From Streptomyces abyssalis (GTDB lineage: Bacteria; Actinomycetota; Actinomycetes; Streptomycetales; Streptomycetaceae), in assembly GCF_001751365.1 (NCBI RefSeq), contig NZ_LJGT01000041.1:490208-554207 (forward strand): a stretch of DNA of 64,000 nucleotides. The letters are read 5' to 3'. Shown here piece by piece: positions 8,201-15,254 of this stretch; position 1 is the stretch's first letter, and each line of letters opens with the position of its first letter. Both the position numbers and the translations under genes were made by a program. The notes beneath the pieces are model-generated. The model did no database searches. It was given only the letters and a program-made list of their open reading frames with translations, and was not told the DNA's origin.

Positions 8201-9952
8201 GCCGGGCAGACCGTCAGTTTCACGCGCGACGCGATGGGCCGTATCACCAGGAAGAACGCCGACGGCGACGCGACCGACTTCACGTACGACGCGGGCGGCC
8301 GCCTGATATCCGCCACCGGCCCGGACGCCGGCCTCGTGTGCCGCCGCGACAAGCTCGGCCGCATCAAGACCGAGGCGGTGGGCGGCCGGGTCCTGTCCCA
8401 CGACTACGACGCGCTCGGCCGCCGAACCCGTCGCACGACCCCGTCCGGCACGGTCACCACGTACGGGTACGACGCCGCCGGAAACCGCACCTCGCTCACC
8501 ACCAACGGCCACACGGTCGCCTTCGACCACGACGAGGCGGGCCGGGAGACGGTCCGCCGCATCGGCGGCGGGGAGTTGGCCTTCACCAGCCTCTGGGACC
8601 CGGCGGGCCGTCTGGCCTCCCAGACGGTGCACGGTCCCACCGTCGGCACGGTGCAACAGCGCAGCTACAGCTACCGTCCGGACAGCCATCTGATCGGCGT
8701 CGAGGACCAGTTGAACGGCCCGCAGCGCTTCGCTCTCGACCGCGTGGGCCGCGTCACGGCGGTCACCGCCGAGGACTGGTCGGAGTCGTACGCCTACGAC
8801 GAGGCGGGCAACCAGACATCAGCCGACTGGCCGGCCCAGCACGCGAGTTCCGATGCCCGGGGGCAGCGCAGCTACGCGGGCACGAAACTCCTGTCGGCCG
8901 GCTCCGTCCGTTACGAGTACGACGACGCCGGACGCGCTGTGCTGCGTCAGAAATCCAGGCTTTCGAAGAAACCGGACACCTGGCGCTACGCCTGGGACGG
9001 CGAGGACCACCTCACGTCGGTGACCACCCCCGACGGCAGCCGCTGGCGCTACCTGTACGACCCCTTGGGCCGCCGGACAGCCAAGCAGCGCCTCTCCCCG
9101 GACGGTGAACAGGTCCTGGAACAGGTGGACTTCACCTGGGACGGCTCGACGCTGATCGAGCAGACCACCGCCGCCCCGGGCCTGCCCGACCCGGTCACGC
9201 TGACCTGGGACCACGACGGTCTGCGCCCCCTCACTCAGACGGAGCGCATCACCAACGCTTCGACCCAGGCGGAGATCGACTCCCGATTCTTCGCGATAGC
9301 CACGGACCTGGTGGGCACGCCGACCGAACTCCTCGACGAGTCCGGCGCGATCGCCTGGCGCACGCGCAGCACCCTGTGGGGCACCACGACCTGGAACGCG
9401 GACGCGACGGCCCACACGCCGCTGCGCTTCCCGGGTCAGTACGCCGACCCGGAAACGGGCCTCCACTACAACTTCCACCGCCACTACGACCCCACCACGG
9501 CCCGCTACCTCTCCCCGGACCCCCTGGGCCTGGAACCGTCCCCCAACCCGACCACGTACGTCCACAACCCCCACACGTGGGCGGACCCGCTGGGGCTTGG
9601 TCCATGCAAGCCAGACGGTTTCTCCGATCTGGGCGAGAGTCGCTTTGAATCTCCTGGAGGCTTGGTATACGGCCCTGGGTCGAGGCACGGTCACCGCTTG
9701 ACACACGTGATGGATCACGCATCTCCGAACCCATCAAAACCGGCCCACAGCGTGTTCAAGAACCCCAGTCAAGAGGAGGTTCTGGCGCTTATCGATGAGG
9801 GATGGGGAAAACGGGGGACACCTGACCCCAATGACCCTGGAAAGTACATTGTGCCGATAGGTAGAGAGGTTGGAACTGCCGGAGAAACCAATCTCAGGAT
9901 CGTGGTCGAACCCGGAACCCAAAAGGTGATTACCGCATTCCCCCAAGCGTGA
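5282..9952 (+). CDS. Rhs-repeat polymorphic toxin with T7SS-like N-terminus
   Basis: A 1556-aa contact-type polymorphic toxin. Residues ~60-230 form a helical type VII secretion-like signal domain with SWRGEAGEKF (WxGxAGxxF, W105). A basic Gly/Lys-rich hinge around 340-390 leads to a DUF6531 segment beginning NEPVDMATGRMVL near 396. Rhs/YD repeats of the type YDxxGRL run from about 560 to 1290. The Rhs core is near 1380-1440 (YADPETGLHYNFHRHYDP ... WADPLGLG). The last ~110 residues are a distinct toxin tip, with GHRLTHVMDHA and the final strand KVITAFP, which I read as a BECR-type (barnase/EndoU/colicin/RelE) RNase-like domain; this is inference. Base composition falls sharply from ~9600. The stop overlaps the next start by four bases. 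Confidence 0.9.
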   Translation: MGDWIGSAGEAIGDGVEWAGNKAADGLEQMGGGAVSEAIRDGSEWTADRLGAEVSERELGTTEDPKELIHGEVKELTETAEHLRDFFRAFERMGTGMRGLDAGSWRGEAGEKFREKFEPQPKFWIKAADACESAAKALVTYASTVEWAQDQAREAIAAYKKAKDTSEKAVTAYNKRADTWNRVNESGGDPGPRPEPFSDPGKEGMTRAQHLLSEARRQRDSAARDAQQTMSRLVRDAPAEPGLMDQLKAGARDANEAMSFNTMHALSGAAQGLVGTLQLARTLDPMNPYNLTHPGEYAKNVNGVLTGLAATAAHPERIVSAVKNANWRDPGEIVGKVLVELIGGKGAGGAVKGGLKGGLKTGAKQGLKEGAEQGARKTVKERLKDLGRQLNCKVLRNEPVDMATGRMVLQETDVSLPGSFPLAFTRTFESAYRLGGWFGAAWASPLDERLEIDSEGVVYVAADGSVRAYPHPAPGVPVIPREGLPWPLDRAVDGSYTLTDPVTGLVRGFSAPEDAPPGGDGIARIAALAHDSGGWASFEWDADAGTPLSVSHSGGYELTFTCDGERVTALHLAGAAADGSGQLLKSYDYDEAGHLVAVADSTGAALRYGVDEHGRIVSWTDSNDRSFSYTYDQEDRCVFHTGEAGHLRATFEYRLPSDVPGHHVTRVTDSLGHRQHFLVDSRLRIVAETDANGHTTRTTYDARHRPLTVTDPLGGTVEYTYDDDGRTLRVVLPDGGEVAVDYDESGRPVRRIAADGAEWHYARDERGLVTAATDPAGATTTYGYDDRGHLASVTDASGATSRVRCDRAGLPLSVTDPSPASGRGSPNGGTTTYVRDALGRPVTLADPSGATTRLSWTPEGRLVRREDPDGAVESWTYDGEGNCLTHTDAVGGETRYEYTHFDLRTARTDPDGVRHTFAYDTELRLVGVTSPQGLTWNYTYDAAGRLISETDFDDRTVQYGHDSTGGLAFRTNPAGQTVSFTRDAMGRITRKNADGDATDFTYDAGGRLISATGPDAGLVCRRDKLGRIKTEAVGGRVLSHDYDALGRRTRRTTPSGTVTTYGYDAAGNRTSLTTNGHTVAFDHDEAGRETVRRIGGGELAFTSLWDPAGRLASQTVHGPTVGTVQQRSYSYRPDSHLIGVEDQLNGPQRFALDRVGRVTAVTAEDWSESYAYDEAGNQTSADWPAQHASSDARGQRSYAGTKLLSAGSVRYEYDDAGRAVLRQKSRLSKKPDTWRYAWDGEDHLTSVTTPDGSRWRYLYDPLGRRTAKQRLSPDGEQVLEQVDFTWDGSTLIEQTTAAPGLPDPVTLTWDHDGLRPLTQTERITNASTQAEIDSRFFAIATDLVGTPTELLDESGAIAWRTRSTLWGTTTWNADATAHTPLRFPGQYADPETGLHYNFHRHYDPTTARYLSPDPLGLEPSPNPTTYVHNPHTWADPLGLGPCKPDGFSDLGESRFESPGGLVYGPGSRHGHRLTHVMDHASPNPSKPAHSVFKNPSQEEVLALIDEGWGKRGTPDPNDPGKYIVPIGREVGTAGETNLRIVVEPGTQKVITAFPQA

Positions 9953-10179
9953 AGGGACGCAAGGAAGTGATTCAGTGCCCACGATGCGGCCAGGGGTGGG
10001 TTGTTTCTTGTCGTGTGAAAGGGCGACAAGAAGTGATCAAGGTGTGCGAAGAGTGCGATAACGTTTGGGAGGGTAGGGAGCCTCAGAATACGCCCCCTTT
10101 TGTACTGTTGGATAACTACTTGGCCGCTCTTGGGCTGGAGCCGCTGTGGGACAGTCTGGAAGTGCTGGAGGAAGAATGA
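9949..10179 (+). CDS. zinc-ribbon protein, candidate immunity protein to the Rhs toxin
   Basis: A 76-aa acidic protein beginning at GTG 9949, which overlaps the Rhs stop by four bases (GTGA). It carries two CxxC knuckles (CPRCGQG and CEECDNV), separated by about 20 residues, typical of a zinc ribbon, then an acidic C-terminal half ending LEVLEEE. Immunity genes of polymorphic toxins sit immediately downstream of the toxin tip, are small and often acidic, and this is the only candidate. GC content is well below the neighbours, matching the toxin tip and suggesting joint acquisition. The function is inferred from position; I know of no established immunity family with exactly this layout. Confidence 0.65.
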   Translation: MKGRKEVIQCPRCGQGWVVSCRVKGRQEVIKVCEECDNVWEGREPQNTPPFVLLDNYLAALGLEPLWDSLEVLEEE

Positions 10180-10510
10180 CACCGGCGTCGCGGGCCTGCT
10201 CCCTACATGACGAGTGGATTCCGGGTCGATCACGGACGGATGCCCGTCCCGGCTGGGTGAGCTGCCCGCCAGTTGAGATGAGGCGGCCGGGGACATAGTG
10301 CACGTGCCTACCCGGGCCAGCGCTCGACTCCAGGGCCCCGATCGCCATAAGACCCCAGCCACGTCAAGCCGGTGCTCATCCGCGGGGTCGCTCTTCGGGG
10401 TACGAGGCCGTGGGTACCGCCGGGGCGAACCGCCCCTGAACCCCGGGCGGGGCCGCCGGGAAGAGTGTGGAAACGACACATCGGCAAGGCAGTTGGTGCC
10501 CGGATGAACC
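10180..10510 (+). other. non-coding stretch downstream of the toxin-immunity pair
   Basis: No convincing gene was found. Frames on both strands are short and lack good starts or codon bias. A minus-strand frame around 10240-10345 encodes a fragment reminiscent of the HYVPGR motif of IS110-type transposases, but it is too short and degenerate to call. The region leads into the 6C RNA candidate. Confidence 0.35.
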
Positions 10511-10582
10511 GCTGACAGGGGCTAGGGTGGGAACCCCCCCTCGGGCCGGTCCGTATCCCCCTACGGACCGGCCCGCTTTACG
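10511..10582 (+). ncRNA. probable 6C RNA
   Basis: A run of seven C residues (10534-10540) is followed by a perfect 14-bp hairpin, CGGGCCGGTCCGTA (10542-10555) pairing with TACGGACCGGCCCG (10562-10575), whose loop is TCCCCC, then CTTTA. Paired C-rich loops next to a strong CGGGCCGGTCC stem match my memory of the actinobacterial 6C RNA motif. The 5' boundary is uncertain. TAGGGT at 10523-10528 looks like a -10 element, in which case the transcript would start near 10535 rather than 10511. The RNA's role is unknown; the hairpin could alternatively be only a terminator for the toxin cassette. Confidence 0.6.
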
Positions 10583-10612
10583 TTCAGGCCCTGGCGGCCC
10601 CGGGTCAGCCGC

Positions 10613-10638
10613 GGTCCGGGTCCGCCGGGACCCGGACC
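10613..10638. terminator. hairpin terminator between 6C RNA and aldo/keto reductase
   Basis: GGTCCGGGTCC (10613-10623) and GGACCCGGACC (10628-10638) form a perfect 11-bp stem with loop GCCG. It sits ~75 bases beyond the stop of the minus-strand aldo/keto reductase and downstream of the plus-strand RNA, so it can terminate either. Confidence 0.5.
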
Positions 10639-10713
10639 CCCCGGGCCCGTCCCGGCAGCACCGCAGGGGCCGCCCGCCCGCCGCGGCCCGGCCCGCCCCG
10701 CCAGGGGCGTCCG

Positions 10714-11766
10714 TCAGCTCTCGCTGCTCCGGGCCCAGATGTTCGTGCCCGGCTCTGAGACCGCGTACGAGTCGATCTCCCGCAGCTCGTCCGCCGTCAG
10801 CTCCGGCCCCTCCAACGCCGCCACATTCGCCTCCAGTTGGCGCACGCTGCTCGCACCGATGAGCGCGGACGTCATCCGCGGGTCCCGCAGCACCCACCGC
10901 AGCGCCAGCTGCGCGAGCGACTGGCCGCGGCGACGCGCCACGTCGTCCAGTCCGCGCAGCCTGCGCTGCACGTCCTCCGTCAGGAGCCCGGGGTCCAGCG
11001 ACGTGCCCTTTGAGGCGCGCGAGCCCTCAGGGACGCCCTGCAGGTACTTGTCGGTGAGCAGGCCCTGCGCGAGCGGGGCGAAGGAGATGCAGCCCATGCC
11101 CTCCGACTCGAGGGTGTCGAGCAGGCCGTCCTCCTCCGTCCAGCGGTTCAGCATCGAGTACGAGGGCTGGTGGATGAGCGCGGGCACGCCCATCTCCCGC
11201 AGCAGGGCGGCGGCTTCGCGCGTACGCCGGGAGTTGTACGAGGAGATGCCGGCGTAGAGCGCCTTGCCCTGCCGCACGGCGGAGGCGAGAGCCCCCATCG
11301 TCTCCTCCAGCGGGGTCCGCGGGTCGAAGCGGTGGGAGTAGAAGATGTCGACGTAGTCGAGGCCCATGCGCCGCAGCGAGGCGTCCAGCGACGACAGCAG
11401 ATACTTGCGGGAGCCCCAGTCGCCGTAGGGACCGGGGTGCATGGGGTAGCCCGCCTTGGTCGAGACGATCAGCTCGTCGCGGTACGGACGGAAGTCCTGG
11501 TCCATCAGCTTGCCGAAGTTCTGCTCCGCGGAGCCGGGCGGCGGACCGTAGTTGTTGGCCAGGTCGAAGTGGGTCACACCCAGGTCGAAGGCGCGGCGGA
11601 GGATCGCGCGCTGCGTCTCCAGCGGGCGGTCGTCACCGAAGTTGTGCCACAGGCCGAGGCAGATCGCCGGGAGCCTCAGGCCGGAGCGGCCGGTGCGCCG
11701 GTACTCCATGGAGTCGTAGCGGGCGTCGTCGGCACGGTACGGGTGGAGGGAGGAGTCGTCCGTCAT
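10714..11766 (-). CDS. aldo/keto reductase, YghZ/L-glyceraldehyde 3-phosphate reductase type
   Basis: A 350-aa NADPH-dependent oxidoreductase of the AKR superfamily. From ATG 11766 (AAAGG upstream) it shows MEYRRTGRSGLRLPAICLG, the catalytic Asp/Tyr in FDLANNYGPPPGSAE, Lys in VSTKAGY and His in YSHRFDP, and the C-terminal NADPH site (ALIGASSVRQLEANV). The GPPPGSAEQNFGK segment is characteristic of the YghZ subfamily, which reduces short aldehydes such as methylglyoxal and L-glyceraldehyde 3-phosphate. The open frame extends ~100 bases further upstream, but that part lacks codon bias. It is monocistronic, divergent from the prenyltransferase gene. Confidence 0.9.
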   Translation of the reverse strand: MTDDSSLHPYRADDARYDSMEYRRTGRSGLRLPAICLGLWHNFGDDRPLETQRAILRRAFDLGVTHFDLANNYGPPPGSAEQNFGKLMDQDFRPYRDELIVSTKAGYPMHPGPYGDWGSRKYLLSSLDASLRRMGLDYVDIFYSHRFDPRTPLEETMGALASAVRQGKALYAGISSYNSRRTREAAALLREMGVPALIHQPSYSMLNRWTEEDGLLDTLESEGMGCISFAPLAQGLLTDKYLQGVPEGSRASKGTSLDPGLLTEDVQRRLRGLDDVARRRGQSLAQLALRWVLRDPRMTSALIGASSVRQLEANVAALEGPELTADELREIDSYAVSEPGTNIWARSSES

Positions 11767-11882
11767 GGCACCTTTCCTATCAGCAGCCTGGCGGAGGTCT
11801 GCCCGGCGGAGGCCGTCCGATGTCCGGGCTGCGCATTCCGCTCCGCATGACCGCCCCCTTACCCGCACGCGCGGTCCCGGTC

Positions 11883-11946
11883 CGTGGGAATCGACCAGTG
11901 GGAACCACTGGGAATCCGGCCAGTGGGAAATCGCCCCGTGGGCACC
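11883..11946. repeat. direct GTGGGAA-type repeats in a divergent intergenic region
   Basis: Five near-identical short units (GTGGGAATC, GTGGGAACC, CTGGGAATCC, GTGGGAAATC, GTGGGCACC) occur at spacings of about 11-15 bases between the aldo/keto reductase and prenyltransferase genes, in a ~300-base non-coding gap. They may be a multi-copy regulator-binding array or only a decayed minisatellite. Confidence 0.5.
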
Positions 11947-12070
11947 GGCTCCGTCGGACCCGCCCAGGGCGACGAGGTGAGGGGCGTACGGAGTCCGGTC
12001 CGTGGAGATCGCGCGGACAGCGGCCCGACGGCCCGGCTTCGTCCAGGGGCTTCACCCGCAGTAAGGTTCA

Positions 12071-12871
12071 ATGGTCCCGGACTCGCCGAAGGAGGGGCTG
12101 GCCATCTACAACAAGCTTCGCAACCTGGTGTACAGGCTCTATGCCCGCCGGGTGGAGTACCGGCTCGACACCGACCAGGTGCCCAAGCACATCGGTGTGA
12201 TCCTCGACGGGAACCGGCGCTGGGCGCGGGCTTCGGGCGGCACGGCGGAGCAGGGCCACCAGGCGGGCGCGGAGAAGATCCGTGAGCTGCTGGGATGGTG
12301 CGAGGAGACGGACGTCAAGGTCGTCACGTTGTGGCTGCTCTCCACGGACAACCTCAACCGCGCGGAGAACGAGCTGCTGCCGCTGCTCGGCATCATCGAG
12401 GACACCGTGCGCGACCTGGCCGACGCCGGCCGCTGGCGGGTGCACCACGTCGGCCAGCTCGACCTTCTGCCGGACCGTACGCAGCAGGTGCTGAAGAAGG
12501 CCGAGGAGAAGGCCGGCCACGTCGACGGCGTTCTGGTGAACGTGGCGGTGGGCTACGGCGGCCGTCAGGAGATCACCGACGCGGTGCGCTCGCTCCTCGC
12601 GGACCGTGCCGCCGGCGGCACGAGCCTGGACGAGCTGGCGGAGACGCTGACCGTCGAGGACATCTCCAAGCACCTCTACACCCGGGGCCAGCCCGATCCG
12701 GACCTCGTCATCCGCACCAGCGGCGAGCAGCGGCTCTCCGGCTTCATGCTCTGGCAGAGCGCCCACTCGGAGTACTACTTCTGCGAGGTCTTCTGGCCGG
12801 CCTTCCGCAAGGTCGACTTCCTGCGCGCCATCCGCGACTACGCGGCCCGTCACCGGCGCTACGGGAACTGA
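12071..12871 (+). CDS. isoprenyl transferase (cis-prenyltransferase, UppS family)
   Basis: A 266-aa soluble cis-prenyltransferase that condenses isopentenyl diphosphate onto an allylic diphosphate to make the polyprenyl carrier lipid for cell-wall synthesis. It has the family signature HIGVILDGNRRWA with catalytic Asp46, the middle block VTLWLLSTDNL, and the C-terminal IRTSGEQRLSGFMLWQSAHSEYYF. The start is uncertain. ATG 12071 has only a weak TAAGG upstream, while a strong AAGGAGG lies inside the frame just before CTGGCCATCTAC. Homologues I recall begin near IYNKLRNLVYRLYARR, so translation may really initiate there at a non-AUG codon. Streptomyces often carry two such enzymes, so uppS itself cannot be assigned. 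Confidence 0.92.
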   Translation: MVPDSPKEGLAIYNKLRNLVYRLYARRVEYRLDTDQVPKHIGVILDGNRRWARASGGTAEQGHQAGAEKIRELLGWCEETDVKVVTLWLLSTDNLNRAENELLPLLGIIEDTVRDLADAGRWRVHHVGQLDLLPDRTQQVLKKAEEKAGHVDGVLVNVAVGYGGRQEITDAVRSLLADRAAGGTSLDELAETLTVEDISKHLYTRGQPDPDLVIRTSGEQRLSGFMLWQSAHSEYYFCEVFWPAFRKVDFLRAIRDYAARHRRYGN

Positions 12872-13010
12872 GCCACCGGCGCCGCGGGGCCCGATCCACC
12901 GCGCCGCGCGAACTGACCGACCGGCGCCACGGGATGATCCACCGGCGTTGCGGGACGGACCGACCGGCCGGCGTCACGGCACGGATCCAGCCACCGCACC
13001 CATCCTGCCA
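12872..13010. repeat. degenerate ~25-30-base repeats downstream of the prenyltransferase
   Basis: At least four imperfect copies of a unit built around GAYCCACCGGCGYYRCGGG follow the stop codon. The region has no codon structure and no perfect hairpin. It looks like a decayed tandem duplication. Confidence 0.45.
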
Positions 13011-13452
13011 CCGTCGCTAAGCGAGGCGCTGCGGGACCGGTCCGCGCCCCTCGCGCACCCCGGGCCCGCCCCCGCACCCCCTTTCACGCCCCGGCGTACG
13101 GGCACAGGCAGCGCCCCGTACAGCGCACCGGGCGGGCCGCGCCACCTGAGTGTGCCGATGAGCAGCACTTCTTTCCCCGGTAGGGGTTGCCGAGGTCACC
13201 CTGGCGGGGCGCTCCGCATATGCCATTGCATGCTTGCGCTCAGCCGGGGGAATATCACCTCATGGCTGGGTGCCCTCCACAGGCCCCGGCGCCGGGAGGC
13301 CCGATTGCAGACCACGGACCGCCGCAGGAACTCTGCGGCGACTGGGATGTCGCGGAGGGCCGGTCTCCGGCCCGCCGCGAGCGGGTCCGGACCGGTCTCT
13401 TCCCTTGCGACGCCGTCGCACCCCGACCTCTTCCGAGGGGGTTCGTCCACCC
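13011..13452 (+). other. intergenic region upstream of the PhoH-like gene
   Basis: About 440 bases of GC-rich DNA without a supportable gene. The PhoH frame stays open back to 13234, but this part has poor third-position GC and no good start. A GAGGGGG at ~13434 may be the ribosome-binding site of the PhoH start. No clear promoter or riboswitch was recognised. Confidence 0.35.
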
Positions 13453-14775
13453 GTGGTGACAAGCAAGAAGCGCAACGATTCCGACCGGCGCACGTATGTC
13501 ATCGACACCAGCGTGCTGCTCGCAGACCCGATGGCGATGGACCGTTTCGAGGAGCACGAGATCGTGCTGCCCGTCGTCGTCGTGACCGAGTTGGAGGCAA
13601 AGCGGCATCACCCGGAGCTGGGCTACTTCGCCCGGCAGGCGCTGAGGCGGCTGGATGAATACCGTGTGAAGCACGGCCGTCTGGACGCCCCCATCCCGAT
13701 CGGCGATGTGGGCGGCTCGCTCCGCGTCGAACTGAACCACTCGGACCCGGGCGTTCTCCCCGCCGGATTCCGTCTGGAGGACAACGACTCCCGGATTCTC
13801 GCCGTGGCGAGGAACCTGCAGGCGGAGGGGTTCGACGTCACCGTCGTCTCCAAGGATCTGCCGCTGCGCATCAAGGCGTCGTCCGTCGGACTTCACGCGG
13901 AGGAGTACCGCGCGGAGCTCGCCATCACCGAATCCGGCTGGACGGGCATGTCGGAGCTCACGCTGCCCGGGGAAGACATCGACGAACTCTTCGCCGCCGA
14001 GAGCGTGTTCGTGGAGGAGGCGTCCGAATACCCCGTCCACACGGGCCTGGTGCTCCACTCCGAGAAGGGCAGGGCGCTGGGGCGCGTGACGCCGCAGGGC
14101 CGCATCAAGCTCGTACGCGGTGACCGCGAGGCGTTCGGCATCAAGGGCCGCAGCGCGGAGCAGCGCATCGCTCTGGACCTGCTGCTGGACCCGGAGGTCG
14201 GCATCATCTCCATGGGCGGCCGTGCCGGTACGGGCAAGAGTGCGCTCGCGCTCTGTGCCGGGCTGGAGGCCGTGCTGGAGCGCCGGCAGCACCGGAAGGT
14301 GATGGTCTTCAGGCCGCTGTACGCGGTGGGCGGCCAGGACCTGGGCTATCTGCCGGGCACCGAGGCCGAGAAGATGAACCCGTGGGCGCAGGCGGTCTTC
14401 GACACGCTCTCCGCCGTCACCAGCCGCGAGGTCATCGACGAGGTCGTGGAGCGCGGCATGCTGGAGGTGCTGCCGCTGACGCACATCCGCGGCCGTTCGC
14501 TGCACGACGCGTTCGTGATCGTGGACGAGGCGCAGTCGCTGGAGCGGAACGTACTGCTGACCGTGCTCTCGCGGATCGGCGCCGGGTCGCGGGTCGTTCT
14601 CACCCATGACGTGGCGCAGCGGGACAATCTGCGCGTGGGGCGGTACGACGGAGTCGTGGCCGTGGTCGAGAAGTTGAAGGGGCACCCCCTCTTCTCGCAC
14701 ATCACACTCACCAGGTCCGAAAGGTCACCGATTGCAGCTCTTGTGACCGAGATGCTCGAAGAGACGCATATCTGA
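13453..14775 (+). CDS. PIN domain-PhoH-like ATPase (PhoH2/YlaK type)
   Basis: A 440-aa cytosolic protein fusing an N-terminal PIN RNase domain (about residues 12-145; TYVIDTSVLLADP, acidic cluster at EDNDSRILAVA) to a C-terminal PhoH ATPase domain with Walker A GRAGTGKS near 256 and Walker B FVIVDEAQS near 353. Family members (PhoH2) unwind and cleave RNA. GTG 13453 or the adjacent GTG 13456 is the probable start. The upstream frame lacks codon bias. The gene stands alone, followed by a 480-base non-coding leader before the transglycosylase. Confidence 0.92.
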   Translation: MVTSKKRNDSDRRTYVIDTSVLLADPMAMDRFEEHEIVLPVVVVTELEAKRHHPELGYFARQALRRLDEYRVKHGRLDAPIPIGDVGGSLRVELNHSDPGVLPAGFRLEDNDSRILAVARNLQAEGFDVTVVSKDLPLRIKASSVGLHAEEYRAELAITESGWTGMSELTLPGEDIDELFAAESVFVEEASEYPVHTGLVLHSEKGRALGRVTPQGRIKLVRGDREAFGIKGRSAEQRIALDLLLDPEVGIISMGGRAGTGKSALALCAGLEAVLERRQHRKVMVFRPLYAVGGQDLGYLPGTEAEKMNPWAQAVFDTLSAVTSREVIDEVVERGMLEVLPLTHIRGRSLHDAFVIVDEAQSLERNVLLTVLSRIGAGSRVVLTHDVAQRDNLRVGRYDGVVAVVEKLKGHPLFSHITLTRSERSPIAALVTEMLEETHI

Positions 14776-15031
14776 CGGGAGTTGTCCGCTTCTGCGGGTG
14801 TTGGGCGCCGGCTGTCCTCAAGGGCGGTCGGCGTCAATGCTGTTCAGCGGTGTGTGCGCCGACGTTCGCTCGTACGAGTGGTTGTGAGGGCGCGGCAGCC
14901 TAGCCCTCCGGAGCGGCGCGCGCGCGTGTTTCCGGTCAACGTGACAGCCAAACCACGTGTGACCTATCCCACTCAGCGTGGAATTGCCTCAGCTGCTCGC
15001 GTCCGGCAGGGTGTGGGTTCTGTCAGGCCCC
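14776..15031 (+). other. upstream part of the transglycosylase control region
   Basis: No gene is supported here. It contains the probable promoter for the transglycosylase transcript (the AT-richer patch TGACCTATCCCACTC near 14961 is a candidate), followed by the structured leader. Confidence 0.35.
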
Positions 15032-15109
15032 GCATACGGCACACCGGCACCAGAGATGGTGCTGCACCACAGAGCAGTTCAGAACTGAAAAGCAGTCAGC
15101 GCCGTATGC
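15032..15109 (+). promoter_or_regulatory. candidate structured 5' leader (three-way junction) of transglycosylase gene
   Basis: GCATACGGC (15032-15040) pairs perfectly with GCCGTATGC (15101-15109). Between them are two nested hairpins: GCACC/GGTGC (15047-15051 with 15058-15062) and CAGTT/AACTG (15075-15079 with 15083-15087). This is a closed three-way junction in the leader of a cell-wall lytic gene. Other hairpins follow, including GCCCGC/GCGGGC immediately before the ribosome-binding site. I do not match it to a known riboswitch; the c-di-AMP (ydaO) consensus that often precedes such genes is not present. Confidence 0.5.
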
Positions 15110-15254
15110 CGCCCGAGTACCACGCGGTCCCTCCCAGCCCAAGGAGGGTCCGACGGGCCCGCACCTCCGGTGACCATGTTCCGAGGAGGTCTGTGCCAGG
15201 GGCACGATCAGCGCCCGCGCGGTCACTCAAGCGGGCACGTTGGAAGGAAAACGT

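Noticed and set aside
5159..8689. A 1176-codon minus-strand open frame antisense to the Rhs gene
   Set aside because: Its length is a by-product of the GC-rich Rhs repeats; no recognisable domain, ribosome-binding site or codon bias.
10240..10345. Minus-strand fragment resembling HYVPGR of IS110-type transposases
   Set aside because: Only ~35 residues, no DEDD catalytic motif or terminal repeats; too weak to call an insertion sequence remnant.
15032..15254. c-di-AMP (ydaO-type) riboswitch upstream of the transglycosylase gene
   Set aside because: Expected from gene type, but the conserved GGGGUGAAU and related cores are not present.
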